A stretch of DNA of 64,000 nt from Saccharothrix sp. S26. Lineage in GTDB: Bacteria > Actinomycetota > Actinomycetes > Mycobacteriales > Pseudonocardiaceae. Position 1 is the stretch's first letter; every line of letters begins with the position of its first letter. Positions 1 to 13,195 of the stretch are shown here, one piece after another. Under the pieces are notes generated by a model. That model was not told the DNA's origin. It ran no database searches and was given only the letters and a program-made list of their open reading frames with translations. Made by a program: the position numbers and the translations under genes. The stretch covers positions 283,726 through 347,725 of the forward strand of contig NZ_JAJUWT010000008.1 of the NCBI RefSeq assembly GCF_021390395.1, in the 5' to 3' direction.

Positions 1-284
1 GTGCCGGTGATGGTGATCGTGTCGTTGCCGCCCAACCCCCTGATCGTGCCCGCGACAGGCCCGCCGGTGATCGTGATGGTGTTGGCGTTGGCGGTGCCGT
101 CGAGGACCTGGCCGGCCGGGACGCCCGCCGTGCAGGTCACGTTCTCGCCGGACCGGACACACCCGGCCGGGTCGGCGGCGTGGGCGGAGCCGGGAGCCAC
201 GAGGGCGAACCCCGCCACGGTTCCCATCCCGATCAGGGCACGTCGGACCCGTACCGCCGTGGTGCTGCGCGTGGTCGATCGCAT
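1..284 (-). CDS. Secreted RTX-like repeat protein, N-terminal part (runs off the window)
   Basis: The start is the ATG complementary to 282-284, placed just behind a purine-rich GGAGAAGG ribosome site. The first ~37 residues form an export signal: arginine-rich head (MRSTTRSTTAVRVRRALIG), a hydrophobic core and an A-H-A-A cleavage region. The mature part opens with two cysteines (CVRSGENVTC) and then turns into glycine/aspartate repeats of the GGNDTIT kind, which in RTX proteins form a calcium-binding parallel beta roll outside the cell. The C-terminal part lies beyond base 1, so length and any enzymatic domain are unknown. A related gene starts divergently at 1029, and both have repeats of the same style, so they look like a duplicated pair. 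Signal peptide and repeats are seen directly; calcium binding is family knowledge. Confidence 0.75.
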   Translation of the reverse strand, partial: MRSTTRSTTAVRVRRALIGMGTVAGFALVAPGSAHAADPAGCVRSGENVTCTAGVPAGQVLDGTANANTITITGGPVAGTIRGLGGNDTITITG

Positions 285-1028
285 GATCCTTCTCCACATC
301 GTGTAGTGGTTCGGTTGCTCCTCGGCGCCGTTGGCGAAGCTCGAGGAAGTCTGTCGTGGCAAGAGCGCCGCTTCTGTGGTCGATCTGCCCTCACCGGCGC
401 GTTTCCGGCGGTGATGGGGAGGTGATCCCGTCGGCGGTCGATGCCGCCCATCGGATCCGGCTGCGCTCTGGGGCAACCCTGTGCCTCATTCATCGTATTT
501 GCAAGTGGAACAGCGGTTCGTCATCCTGATGCGAGAAATTCCCGGCGACGGCGGAATCGTCCACCTTTGGCGCGCCGCGGCCCAGACATTTATTCCCGTG
601 TGACTGGTCACCGTCACACGCGGCAATTTGGGCGGCTGCGGGGCCGATCATCCGGTCGAGGGTGTCGACCGGCTTGAGTTGTATCGCTCACCGTGCGAGG
701 CCTGGGCCGGGGCGGTCGGTAGCGCGCCATCCGTTCGCACGCGGCGAGTGGTCCGGCTGATGTGCAAAGCATGCGTCCATTTGGGCGACGCAGCGCCGAT
801 CCCTGCTGCAACGGGAGTAACGTCCTGTGTCACACCCCAGACCTCGGTGACGTGAACCGGGCCGCCGTGAGCGGTCCGCACCACGAGCCGAGGTTTTCGT
901 GTGTGGGGGAGTGGGCGCCGGCGGCCGTGCCGGGCTGTGGGCGGGGTGCGATTCCCGTCGGATCGTTTTTCTTCGCCGGCGCATCGCGCCGTGCGAATCA
1001 TCACCAACAATGTGCCGAGGAAACGAAG
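285..1028. other. Divergent intergenic region between two RTX-type genes
   Basis: About 740 bases hold no convincing gene: the open frames here lack ribosome sites and family resemblance. The only structure I see is the palindrome at 597-620, listed separately, placed roughly midway between the two divergent starts. The base just upstream of 1029 has a usable ribosome site (GAGGAAACGAAG). Confidence 0.5.
597..620. promoter_or_regulatory. Perfect-armed palindrome, possible operator
   Basis: Arms CGTGTGAC and GTCACACG are exact reverse complements around an 8-base centre (TGGTCACC) that is itself nearly symmetric. There is no T tract, so it does not look like a terminator. Its position between two divergent genes fits a dimeric repressor or activator site. 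No regulator is encoded next to it; function is inference. Confidence 0.4.
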
Positions 1029-1757
1029 ATGAGCATCTTGTAGAGCCAGATCAGTCGAGGGGTCGTCGCCACGCTGGCCGGCGTCCTCGCCGTCCCGTTC
1101 TTATGGGCGGTCGGCCCTCTGACGGCTCACGCCGCGGTCAACTGCGTCGTGAGCGCCGGCGTGACCCAGACCGACACCGTCGTCACCGGAACCCCCGGGA
1201 ACGACACGATCGACTGCGGCGGCACGAACCCCGCCAAGACGATCAACGGCAACGGTGGCAATGACACCATCACCGGCTCGGACTTCAACGACACGATCAA
1301 CGGTGGCGACGGGAACGACACCCTCACCGGCGGCACGGGCGACGACACCCTCACCGGCGGCCTGGGCATCGACACCATCTCGGGAAGCGCCGGGAACGAC
1401 ACGCTCATCGGCGCGTCCAACGACGGCAGCCAGGACAGCCTCGACGGCGGCCTCGGCACCGACACCTGCCAGGGACCCGCGCCGGACCCCGACATCCACG
1501 CGAGCTGCGAGAACACGAGCACCCCGCCGGGATCGGGACCGGGCTCGGGCACGGGCAGCGCGACCGAGCTGTGCATCGCGACGGGGGGCGTGCTCACCCT
1601 CACCGTGAACCCGGTGGGTTATGTCTGCGTGTTCAACCCGCTCGGGTCCACCAACCGGCGAGTTTCCGAGGCCCGCGCCATCTGCACCGGAGCCGGCGGG
1701 ACTTTCGTCAACCTGCTCCCCCTGAGCTACTCCTGCCTCCTGCCGACCACGCCGTAA
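1029..1757 (+). pseudogene. Secreted RTX-repeat protein with an amber codon in the signal peptide
   Basis: From ATG 1029, behind AGGAAACGAAG, the reading is M-S-I-L, then TAG at 1041-1043, and continues in the same frame with a textbook signal peptide (GVVATLAGVLAVPFLW, then LTAHAAVNC). After that come RTX nonapeptide units such as GGDGNDTLTGGTGDDTL and a cysteine-containing C-terminal domain (SCLLPTTP end). No ATG, GTG or TTG lies between the stop and the signal core. The next in-frame start is GTG 1149, which would give a 202-residue protein without export. Either the gene is inactivated by a single C-to-T change (CAG to TAG) or the base is wrong in the assembly. RTX proteins bind calcium outside the cell; no catalytic domain is visible. 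Confidence 0.75.
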
Positions 1758-1781
1758 CCAGTCGCACCACCGGTCGATCCG

Positions 1782-1819
1782 GCGGCTCGTCACCCGGCTC
1801 CGGCTGGGTGACGAGCCGC
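1782..1819 (+). terminator. Strong hairpin after the RTX gene
   Basis: A 14-base perfect stem (GCGGCTCGTCACCC and its complement) closes a 10-base loop 24 bases after the RTX stop codon. It lacks a T run, as is usual in high-GC actinobacteria. Confidence 0.75.
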
Positions 1820-2434
1820 TGATGCGATGACAGCGGGTGCGGCCGGGTGTTGACCTCCGGTCGAGTGCACCAGTGCCAAGCGGTCGACGGATCACCGTCC
1901 ACAAGCACCGTTCGAGCGACGCCACCGGACGTCCTCACCGTCACCTTCCGCTCGCGCTGAGCCGATCACGCCGTGCCGGTTCGGCGCCACTCGGTGGAGG
2001 CCGCGGCACGGGCGGCCCGCCGTTCCGGACCGGCTCCGCCCGCGGAGGAACCCGAACCGCCGGTGGCGCAATCGAGGAGTCGGCCGGCGGTCGGTCCGGT
2101 GAGCATCGTTGTCCCGGTAATGCCCTCTCGGGCACCGACCGCCCGGCGGTCTTCGCAACGGGTCGACGCCGTGCCTGCTCCACGGACCCCTGCCTCCGAA
2201 TGTGAAGCGCACCACCTCTTCGAGCAGCGAGGCCGTCGATTGTTCGAGTTGGTGCTCAAATACTCCCGCAGGCACTGGAGCCCTCGCTTCCCCCGGAGCG
2301 GCACGCGTGCCATTGTGCGGCTCGCGTCTCCTACCGGGCCTCCCGGTCGGCTTGCGGCAGTCATGCGGGGCCCGGCCAGCCGGGCGGGTGGCGCCGGCCG
2401 GCAGCGGGGAGTCACACGGAAGAGGAAGCGCGGC
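1820..2434. other. Gene-free leader region before the first LAL regulator
   Basis: About 600 bases with open frames but no family-like protein. The long frame from 1973 into the regulator is read-through of uncoding sequence: the residues before 2435 are proline/arginine-rich filler, unlike the regulator family, which begins a few residues before its P-loop domain. Confidence 0.5.
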
Positions 2435-6098
<3,664 letters not shown>

Positions 6099-6108
6099 GA
6101 ACCGGAAC

Positions 6109-6914
6109 GTGCACACACTCAGGAACCGCATCACCGCTTCCCTGTCCGTCCTCGCAGCCGTCGGCGGGCTCGCCCTCCTCGGCATGTCGAACGCGGTGGC
6201 CGCCCACCCGGCAACCGGGCAGAAGCCCACGATCGTCCTCGTCCACGGCGCCTTCGCGGACGGCGCGAGCTGGAACCCCGTCATCGAACGCCTGCAGCGC
6301 CGCGGCTTCACCGCCGTCGCCGTGGCCAACCCCCTGCGCGGAGTCGCCTCCGACGCCGAGGCCCTCGACGCGCGTCTCGCCGCCGTCGACGGGCCCGTGG
6401 TGCTCGTCGGCCACTCCTACGGCGGTGCCGTCATCACCAACGTGAAGGCACCCGCCCCGAAGGTGAAGGCGCTGGTGTACGTCGCCGCCTTCGCCCCCGC
6501 CGAGGGTGAGGCCGCAGCACAGCTCGCCGCGAAGTACCCGGGCAGCACGCTGGGCGAGACGCTGGCGCCGGTCTCGCTGCCCGACGGCTCCAAGGACCTC
6601 TACATCAAGCCCTCGGTCTTCCGGCAGCAATTCGCGGCCGACGTCCCGGCGCGGGAGACCGCCCTCATGGCCGGCACCCAGCGCCCCATCCGGGACGCTG
6701 CCCTGAACGAGGCGTCCGGCACACCTGCCTGGCAGCACATCCCCTCGTGGTTCTGCTGGCCGGCGCCGACAAGAACATCCCCTTGCGGGCGCAGAAGTTC
6801 ATGGCCGACCGGGCCGGTTCACGCACCACTGTGACCGTCGAGGGAGCTTCGCACGCCGTGGCGGTCTCGCGCCCGAACGCGGTCACCGAACTCATCCTCC
6901 GCGCCGCGGGCTGA
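6109..6914 (+). pseudogene. Secreted alpha/beta hydrolase, frameshifted near 6753
   Basis: The GTG start 10 bases after the previous gene gives an export signal (LAAVGGLALLGMSNAVAA) and an alpha/beta-hydrolase with oxyanion loop HGAFADGASW and nucleophile Ser103 in GHSYGGA. After IPSWF the frame goes wrong and stops at 6834. One base over, the expected ending continues: LLAGADKNIPLRAQKFMADR, then the catalytic-histidine segment VEGASHAVAV, to a stop at 6912-6914. Restoring one C at about 6753 (TTCCTG instead of TTCTG) gives a normal 268-residue protein. As written, the product lacks the catalytic acid and histidine. A short homopolymer loss is also a common sequencing error. Probably co-transcribed with the upstream hydrolase. 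Confidence 0.82.
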
Positions 6915-6916
6915 CG

Positions 6917-6958
6917 CCTCCCCCGGCCCCGCGAGGAGGCTCGCGGGGCCGGGGGAGG
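6917..6958 (+). terminator. 19-bp perfect hairpin after the hydrolase pair
   Basis: Arms of 19 bases (CCTCCCCCGGCCCCGCGAG and complement) around a 4-base GAGG loop start two bases after the restored stop codon of the hydrolase. Its fit to that stop rather than to the premature one supports the frameshift reading. Confidence 0.85.
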
Positions 6959-7084
6959 TCACCAAGCCGCAGCGCCGCTTCGGCTGCGTGCGGCCCGGAA
7001 CCTCTTGCCACGTCGCCCCCGCGGAATGACCGTCGTCAACCGGACGAGGGGGCGACGCCCCTGCCGTTCCGATGAAGGAAAGAC

Positions 7085-7708
7085 ATGCGCCTCAGCCCTG
7101 CAACCGTGCTGTCCCGGATCATCGAGAGCACGCTCGCCCTGCTCGGCGTCCCCATCTTCCTGGCGGACGTGGACGACACCAGATGGATCGCGTCGTGGGA
7201 CCTCATCGCCGTCGTCTACCTCACGATCCGCGTCATCCGCCTCAGTCGCGGCAAGCGGGCGGGCGACGACCAGGGGGCGTGGGTCAAGAGCGCGCTGGGC
7301 CGTCGCAGCGGAACCCTGTTCACCCTGTTCACCAGCCTCGTCGGGATCACGTCCGGCCTGACCATCGTGCTCATCGAGGAGGGAACCCAAGCGGCGGCGC
7401 TCGGCAAGGCCGTGGGCGTGCTCGCCGTGTTGCTGGCGTGGGCGATCCTGCACTTCGGCTACGCCGACCGCTACGCGCAGGCCTACTACAGCGCCCTGCC
7501 GGAGAAGCATCTGGTGTTTCCCGGCACCGAACACCCGACGTTCATCGACTTCGCGTACTTCTCGTTCACCGTCGGCACCACGTTCGCGGTGTCCGACGTC
7601 GAGTCACGCACCTCCGGGATGCGGCTGCGGATCCTCGCGCACGGCCTGCTCTCGTTCATCTACAACACCGCGATGCTCGGCATCGCCATCGGCGTGATCA
7701 GCGGCTGA
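7085..7708 (+). CDS. DUF1345 family membrane protein
   Basis: A 207-residue integral membrane protein with four to five hydrophobic segments. These are around residues 15-27, 37-52, 80-97, 107-125 and 183-205. The conserved DUF1345 stretch DFAYFSFTVGTTFAVSD is near 154-170, with YADRYAQAYY before it. The ATG at 7085 follows GAAGGAAAGAC. Members of this family are uncharacterised inner-membrane proteins; I assign no function. It stands alone after a strong terminator, with degraded sequence downstream. Confidence 0.85.
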   Translation: MRLSPATVLSRIIESTLALLGVPIFLADVDDTRWIASWDLIAVVYLTIRVIRLSRGKRAGDDQGAWVKSALGRRSGTLFTLFTSLVGITSGLTIVLIEEGTQAAALGKAVGVLAVLLAWAILHFGYADRYAQAYYSALPEKHLVFPGTEHPTFIDFAYFSFTVGTTFAVSDVESRTSGMRLRILAHGLLSFIYNTAMLGIAIGVISG

Positions 7709-7869
7709 TCACCCGCGCGGACGCACGGTCATGGCCGGTGAACCACCCGCGGGATCCGACACAGTGGCCGTTGAAGACGTCGCGCAGACCGCAACATGCT
7801 CGCGGCCTGCGCGGAGGATTCGTCGCCAGGGGGGTGTCGGTGTCGCGTTGGGGTCGCCGTCCGCGGTGG

Positions 7870-8223
7870 ACACCGCGTCATCGGGCAGATCCGGCAGGGC
7901 GCGCGTGGTGAGCAGTGTCTTCAATCGGGGAACCTCCTGCAGCCCGACGGCTTTCATCAACCGGGCGACGGACGGCCTCCGACGCCGCCCTGGTGTGACA
8001 TCTCGGCGTGGACCTTGCGGATCCCGTAGACGCCGTAGTCCTCTTCGTGCACCTCCATGATCTTCCTGGCGACGGCCACCTCGCGGGCCGAGGGCGGCAC
8101 GGCACAGATCGGCTCGGCTCCGAACTCGTGCTTGTGCGCGTCGATGTAGGCGACGATCACGCTGACGACGCTCGCACGGGCGTGGACCGAGCGTGTTCCC
8201 GCCGACCCCGACGCGTTCGGCAA
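7870..8223 (-). pseudogene. IS3-family transposase (orfB) remnant
   Basis: On the minus strand 8223-7957 reads IVAYIDAHKHEFGAEPICAV and then KIMEVHEEDYGVYGIRKVHA, the N-terminal part of an IS3-type orfB. After a one-base shift near 7980 it continues as SVARLMKAVGLQ before dissolving around 7870. The segment between PICAV and REV is also shortened. There is no catalytic DDE core and no recognisable terminal repeat, so it is a dead fragment. Confidence 0.7.
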
Positions 8224-8676
8224 GCACTACCGGTTCTCCCGCGCTGACATCAGCGCGATCCTGCGGCTCACCCAGCAAGGTCAACGGGAAGCTGCTCAAG
8301 GCTGGGGTCGAGGTGTCACACGATCGGCCGACGTCACGGGCGAATGCAGGCCACATCACTCCGCGTCGTACGAAGGGTAAGAGGGGGAGGGCGAAGACCC
8401 CTGCGGGCACCAGGCCTGTCGTCTTGCCGCCGAGCATCGCACGGGTCTACGACCATGTGACGAGCGTCAGGAAAGCTCAGCTGATCAACGGACTCGAAGC
8501 ACGGTGGCTCGGATCGCTGCCGGCCCTCCGGGACGACGAACTGGCCACAATCATCGATGGTTCCCGCACCTGAAGGCCGTCGCCGCGGACCTACGGGCAC
8601 TACCGTCCGAGTGGCCCATCGCCATTGATCTTGCCTGGAACGCAGGAAGCCCGGCCTAAAGATCGAGGACGGGGCG
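8224..8676. other. Unassigned degraded stretch
   Basis: A plus-strand open frame (8193-8573) ends LINGLEARWLGSLPALRDDEL, which looks protein-like, but the start region overlaps the transposase relic and has no ribosome site. Another frame contains FGKHYRFSRADISAILRLT. Both look like tails of lost genes; I recognise neither. Confidence 0.3.
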
Positions 8677-8878
8677 CTGCGGAAACGAGCTTTCGGCAGG
8701 CTGCATGGGTGCAGTTGACCGTGATTGGGAGCCGTTGGCTGCGGTTGGACGCAGCCAACGGCCCCAATCCGCTCGCACAGCACTGGCTCCCAGGCGGTTG
8801 GTCATACGTGGAGCGTCGGCGGCCGCTCACGCCGCGAGTCGCGCGTTGGACACGTCCGCTTCTGCCGATGTCAGGGCG
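8677..8878. repeat. Dispersed repeat, copy A (element-end-like sequence)
   Basis: This stretch aligns along its whole length, with scattered substitutions and small gaps, with 17675-17867, which directly follows the tRNA-derived attachment core there. Shared blocks include GGGTGCAGTTGACCG, CTCCCAGG.CGTTGGTC and GCCGCGAGTCGCGCGTT. It is probably the left end of a related integrative element that has lost its core. Confidence 0.65.
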
Positions 8879-9140
8879 TTCGGCGCGGCCGTGAGCCGGG
8901 CCCGTCGAGGTAGCCACCCAGATCGTTGAGGAGTCGTTCGATGTGGGCGGTGCCGTCGGTGTCACGGTCGGTGGTGATGTCGATGGGCTGTCGGTGAGGG
9001 TCGTTCGGGTCGGAGATGCAAGTGACGGCCCTGACCAGGTTGTGCACAGTCACCGTGTCCGCTGTGAGGTCGATCATGTTGTAAGCGGCCAGGCGGCCCA
9101 ACGCCTCCGACAGTTCCAGTTCCTCGACCGACCCGCTCAC
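8871..9140 (-). pseudogene. Fragment of an NB-ARC/TPR-type protein
   Basis: The 89-residue reading contains EALGRLAAYNMIDLTADTV and VHNLVRAVTCISD, which match the winged-helix-to-TPR junction of actinobacterial NB-ARC/tetratricopeptide proteins (usual pattern: L-x-x-Y-S-M-I, then VHRLVQ-V-R). Both the nucleotide-binding part and the TPR array are absent. It is a relic beside the dispersed repeat, possibly cargo of the same lost element. Confidence 0.5.
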
Positions 9141-9252
9141 CTCACCCCGACCAGCTCGACTTGTCCACTGGGCGGCCGTCGGCGTGCACGATCGCGATCA
9201 GGAGGTGTGTTGACCGCTCGGATTGTCGGGGTGGTTTGGTAGACAGTGGGGC

Positions 9253-9684
9253 GTGTTCCGCGACTTCAACTTCAAGCTGCTGGTCATCGACAAGCTCATG
9301 TACCAGGACGAGGTGATCCAGCCTCGTTTCCGGATCGCCGACGTCCTCCACGCCAAGGGCGCCACCGGCGACCTGTGGAAGTACCTGTACGAGCAGAACC
9401 TGCTGTACACCGTCCTCGAGGAAGCCCGCCGGTACTTCACCGACTTGGAGATCACCCCCGACCAACTGGCCGCCGTGGAGGAACTGACCACCGACGGCGG
9501 CTTGGAGATCTACCACCAGTGCTCGCCGTTCTGGGACGGAGAGGACGACCTCTTCGACGTCACCTCACTGGACGACCTCGCCCTGCTGCCCAACCTCCGC
9601 GTGATCCACGGCGGTGACGAGGCCATGATGGCCGCCCCCGGCGCCGAAGACACCCTCAAGGCCCGCGGCATCGCCGTGGGATGA
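9253..9684 (+). CDS. Small conserved protein, DUF6892-like
   Basis: A 143-residue soluble protein from GTG 9253 (MFRDFNFKLLVIDKLMYQDE); a TTG ten codons upstream is possible, but GTGGGG before 9253 and the family-like start favour the shorter form. The pattern FRDFNFKL, then IYHQCSPFWDGEDD, then LPNLRVIHGG resembles proteins I know as DUF6892, with a leucine-rich C terminus (LDDLALLPNL). Function is unknown. Relatives of this size often sit near toxin loci, but nothing adjacent here supports an immunity role. The assignment is from memory of the pattern and needs a profile search. Confidence 0.6.
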   Translation: MFRDFNFKLLVIDKLMYQDEVIQPRFRIADVLHAKGATGDLWKYLYEQNLLYTVLEEARRYFTDLEITPDQLAAVEELTTDGGLEIYHQCSPFWDGEDDLFDVTSLDDLALLPNLRVIHGGDEAMMAAPGAEDTLKARGIAVG

Positions 9685-10228
9685 CCAGCCGCGTCCATTC
9701 GCCACCACCCAACGGCTCCCGCGCCCCGTACGTGGCGCTTGATCGACGCCGAGGTCGAGTGACCGGAAGTCTTCGGGTAGCGACACCCCGGTGCCGGGAT
9801 TGCATGGCGTTGTCCGGGTCGTACGTGCCGATTGATCCGCGGAGCTCGACCTCGGCTTCGGTCGGCTGCCGCCGCACGGCGGTTCGGTCTGACCGGGATT
9901 GCCGCGACGCCACCGAAGTGGTGGTCGGCCTGGCGGACTTCTCACGTCTGGATGCCCGACAACGGCGGGTGGGCGTCCTGCATGCGACCGCAGGGTGCTC
10001 CACGTCGACGTGCTTGGTGTCCACGACGCCGCGCCGTGCTGGGAACTCGCACCCGGCGGGGGAGGTTCGAGCCTGCCTGCCGTTGGCGGTCCGAGCTGTC
10101 GGTGACCGCTTGGAGAACGCGAAGCCTCCGATCCGCCGACACGTCATCACCCATGCGGAACTCTACGGGTAGGCGATTGGCCGACTTGGTCTGTCCCCGT
10201 CGTGACCATCCGTGCCTACGCTTGCCGA
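9685..10228. other. Gene-free region before the second LAL regulator
   Basis: About 540 bases. Overlapping open frames exist on both strands but none resembles a protein family or has a ribosome site. The last bases carry the -10 element listed at 10217. Confidence 0.45.
10217..10228 (+). promoter_or_regulatory. -10 element of a leaderless promoter
   Basis: TACGCT followed by six bases (TGCCGA) and then ATG 10229 is the standard actinobacterial leaderless arrangement, with transcription starting at or near the A of the start codon. No good -35 is seen at the right distance. Confidence 0.55.
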
Positions 10229-13087
10229 ATGACGCGCGGAGCACGGCGGACGAGCCTGGTGCGGACGACCTCACCGGTCCTCGTCGGCCGGGGTGAGGAG
10301 CTGCGCGCGATCCTGTCCACGGTCACCAGCAGGTCGACCGTCGTGATCATCGAGGGCGAGGCGGGTGTCGGCAAGACCCGGCTGGTGCACGAGTTGCTCG
10401 CCCACCCGAGCCTCGCCGACCGTCACGCGATGGTCGGCCACTGCCACCCGCTGCGCGAGCCGTTCCCGTTCGGCGCGGTCATCGAGGCGTTGCGGTCGCT
10501 CGCCGGGCGGCCGAAGCCCGCGCTGAGCCCGGTCGGCGGCGCGCTGCGGCCGCTGCTGCCGGAACTGGACGACGTCCTGCCGCCCTCACTCCCGCCGATC
10601 GGTGACCCGCCCGCCGAACGGCACCGGCTGTTGCGCGCGGCCCGTGAGCTGCTGGCCACGGCCGGTCCCGCGCTGCTGGTGGTCGAGGACCTGCACTGGG
10701 CCGACGACAGCACGCGCCAGATGTTGCGGTTCGTGATGAGCGACCCGCCGCAGAACCTTTCGGTGGTGGTCACCTACCGGCGCGAGGACCTGGCCGGTGA
10801 CCTGCCGCTCGGCGCCGCGTACCGGCCGCCCGACCACGTGGCCGGGGTGCTGCTGCGGCTGGAACCGCTCGCGGTGCCGGAGGTCGGGGAGCTGGCCGCC
10901 GCGATCCTCGGTGACGCGGTGCCGGCTCGGTTCGCGGCACGGCTGCACGAGCGCACGGCGGGCATCCCGTTCGTGGTGGAGGAGTTGCTCGGCACGCTGC
11001 GCACGACGCGGGACGGACTGCTCGACGACGCCCTGTCCGACGACGTCGAGGTGCCGGTGCTGCTGCGGGACGCGATGGCCGACCGGCTCGCCGGCCTGCC
11101 GGACACCACACAGCGGCTGGTGCACGCGGCGGCCGTGCTCGCCGCCCCGGCCACCGTCGACACGCTCGCCGAGGTCGCCCGGGTCGCGCCCGACACCGCA
11201 CCCGGCGCGCTCGGCACGGCCGTCGAGTGCGGTGTGCTGTTCGAGCTGGAGCCCACCCGGTACGGCTTCCGCCACACGCTCGCGCAACAGGCCGTCCGCG
11301 ACACGCTCACCGGGCCCGCCCGGCAGCTCCTGCACGTCGCCGCGATCACGTCACTGCGCGGGCTCGACCCGCCGCCGCTGGTGCGGCTCGCCGAGCACAG
11401 CAGGCTGGCAGGCCGGACCGAGGACTGGCTCCGCTACGGCGAACAGGCCGCGGAGCTGGCCGGACGGGTCGGGGACATCGCGGCGGCGACCAGGATGCTC
11501 CAGCGGCTGCTCGCCGAGCCGGACCTGTCCTCCTCGGACGTCGACCGGCTCGCGGTCGCGCTCGGGTCGCTCGCCTACAGCGGGGTCGACCAGCACGACC
11601 CGGTCACCACGCTGGGCAGGGTGCTCGCCGACCACCGCCTGTCGGTGGCGGCACGCGGTGAGGTCCGGCTGTTCATCGGGCTGCTGCTGGTGCGGCAACG
11701 TGGCGGCATCGAGGCGGCGCGCGAGGAGATCCGCCTGGCCGTCAGCGAGCTGACCGAGCGGCCGGACCTGGCGGCGAAGGGCATCGCGTTGCTGGGCACC
11801 CCGTTCATCGGCGGTACCCCGTTCGCCGAGCAGCAGGAGTGGATGGCGGAGGCGGAACGCAGGCTCGCGGTGTGCGAGGACTCGGAGCTGCGGATCTCCT
11901 TGCTCGCCAACCTGCTCGGCTCGCGCCTGCACATGGGTGACCCGAGCGTGCGTGCCGACCTGCGTGCGCTGCCGCCGGCGGTCGAGACCATCGGCGAACG
12001 GCGCCAGCTCGCCCGCGCCCGCTGCAACCTGGCCGACGCGTGCACGTCGGTCGGTCACTTCCGGCAGGCGCGGGAGTTCCTGAGCACCGGGCTGCGGCTG
12101 GCGGCGTCGGCGGGCAGCGCGTTCGTGACCAGCACGGCGCAGTCCACACAGGTGCGGCTGGACTGGTACCTCGGCGCGTGGGACGGGCTCGCCGAGCGCA
12201 CCACGCAGCTCCTCGACGACTACCGGGAGCTGCTGCCGGTGGCCAGTGAACTGTCGCTGGTACTGGGGCTGCTCGCGGTCGCCAGGGGCGAGTGGACCGC
12301 GGCCGAGGCGCACCTGCTGGCGACCGGTGTCGAGGCGCCCGACGACGCGATCGCGCCGATCGCCATCGGCGGGTTCGGCGGGCTGGCCTGGACGTACCTG
12401 TCACAGGACGAGACCGGGAAGGCCGTCGCCGCGGTGGAGGACGGCATGCGGGTGCTGCGCCGCAAGGGCGTGTGGTCGTGGGCGGCCGACCTCGCGCCCG
12501 TGGCGGTGTCGACCCTGCTCACGGCGGGTCGTCGTGAGGACGCGAGCGGGTTCGTCAAGGAGGTCGCGGACGGTGTGGCGGGCCGTGACGCGCCGCTGGT
12601 GCACGCCGCGCTGGAGCTGTGCTGGGGCAGGCTCGCGGAGGCCGACGACCCGGTACGGGCGGTCGGCCACTACCGCGCCGCGCAGGCCGCGTACCGGGAG
12701 CTGCCGGCGCCGTACCTGTCCGCGCTCGCGGCGGAGCGGGCGGCGATCGCGGCGGGTGACCACGAGGAGATCGCCGCGCTCGCAGACGTCTTCTCAGACC
12801 TCACAGCCACCCGCGACGCCGCCCGGTGCCGCCGCGACGTGCGCGCCCACGGCGCCTCGCCCCGCTCGCGGCGCGGCAGGCGCGGCTACGGCGACCAGCT
12901 GTCGCCGCGTGAGCAGGACGTCTCCCGGCTGGTCGCGCAGGGTATGACCAACCGGGAGATCGCCGACGTCCTGTACCTCTCCCCGCGCACGGTGGAGCAG
13001 CACGTTACCAAGGCTCTCCGCAAGCTGGGGCACAAGTCCAGGCAGGACCTCACGCAATCAATTCCGCGGACGTTCCGTCCGCGATAG
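10229..13087 (+). CDS. LuxR-family ATP-binding transcriptional regulator (LAL type)
   Basis: A 952-residue regulator of the same architecture as the gene at 2435 but not a close copy. The P-loop GEAGVGKT is at residues 43-50 and Walker B LLVVEDLHWADD near 150-161. A long helical-repeat middle follows, and the C-terminal LuxR helix-turn-helix is near 890-945 (MTNREIADVLYLSPRTVEQH). The ATG at 10229 is chosen because TACGCT-N6-ATG gives a leaderless start; GTG 10202 and GTG 10259 are alternatives. It precedes the secreted protease gene by about 110 bases and may control it; the sequence alone does not prove that. Confidence 0.9.
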   Translation: MTRGARRTSLVRTTSPVLVGRGEELRAILSTVTSRSTVVIIEGEAGVGKTRLVHELLAHPSLADRHAMVGHCHPLREPFPFGAVIEALRSLAGRPKPALSPVGGALRPLLPELDDVLPPSLPPIGDPPAERHRLLRAARELLATAGPALLVVEDLHWADDSTRQMLRFVMSDPPQNLSVVVTYRREDLAGDLPLGAAYRPPDHVAGVLLRLEPLAVPEVGELAAAILGDAVPARFAARLHERTAGIPFVVEELLGTLRTTRDGLLDDALSDDVEVPVLLRDAMADRLAGLPDTTQRLVHAAAVLAAPATVDTLAEVARVAPDTAPGALGTAVECGVLFELEPTRYGFRHTLAQQAVRDTLTGPARQLLHVAAITSLRGLDPPPLVRLAEHSRLAGRTEDWLRYGEQAAELAGRVGDIAAATRMLQRLLAEPDLSSSDVDRLAVALGSLAYSGVDQHDPVTTLGRVLADHRLSVAARGEVRLFIGLLLVRQRGGIEAAREEIRLAVSELTERPDLAAKGIALLGTPFIGGTPFAEQQEWMAEAERRLAVCEDSELRISLLANLLGSRLHMGDPSVRADLRALPPAVETIGERRQLARARCNLADACTSVGHFRQAREFLSTGLRLAASAGSAFVTSTAQSTQVRLDWYLGAWDGLAERTTQLLDDYRELLPVASELSLVLGLLAVARGEWTAAEAHLLATGVEAPDDAIAPIAIGGFGGLAWTYLSQDETGKAVAAVEDGMRVLRRKGVWSWAADLAPVAVSTLLTAGRREDASGFVKEVADGVAGRDAPLVHAALELCWGRLAEADDPVRAVGHYRAAQAAYRELPAPYLSALAAERAAIAAGDHEEIAALADVFSDLTATRDAARCRRDVRAHGASPRSRRGRRGYGDQLSPREQDVSRLVAQGMTNREIADVLYLSPRTVEQHVTKALRKLGHKSRQDLTQSIPRTFRPR

Positions 13088-13195
13088 ACACGTACCTGTA
13101 CGGACCGGGCTACGGATTGTTCGCGGCCCGCGCGTTGCCGATGCTCGGTGGGCATCTGATCTCCCCCTGCGAGCACGAACGGAGATTTGTCACGC

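Noticed and set aside
1240..1400. CRISPR-like short repeats
   Set aside because: The periodic GGC-GAC sequence encodes RTX nonapeptides with varying codons; no constant repeat with unique spacers. No CRISPR array seen elsewhere in the window.
1973..2434. Longer N terminus for the first LAL regulator
   Set aside because: The added 154 residues are low-complexity and lack family resemblance; ATG 2435 has its own ribosome site and family-like spacing to the P-loop.
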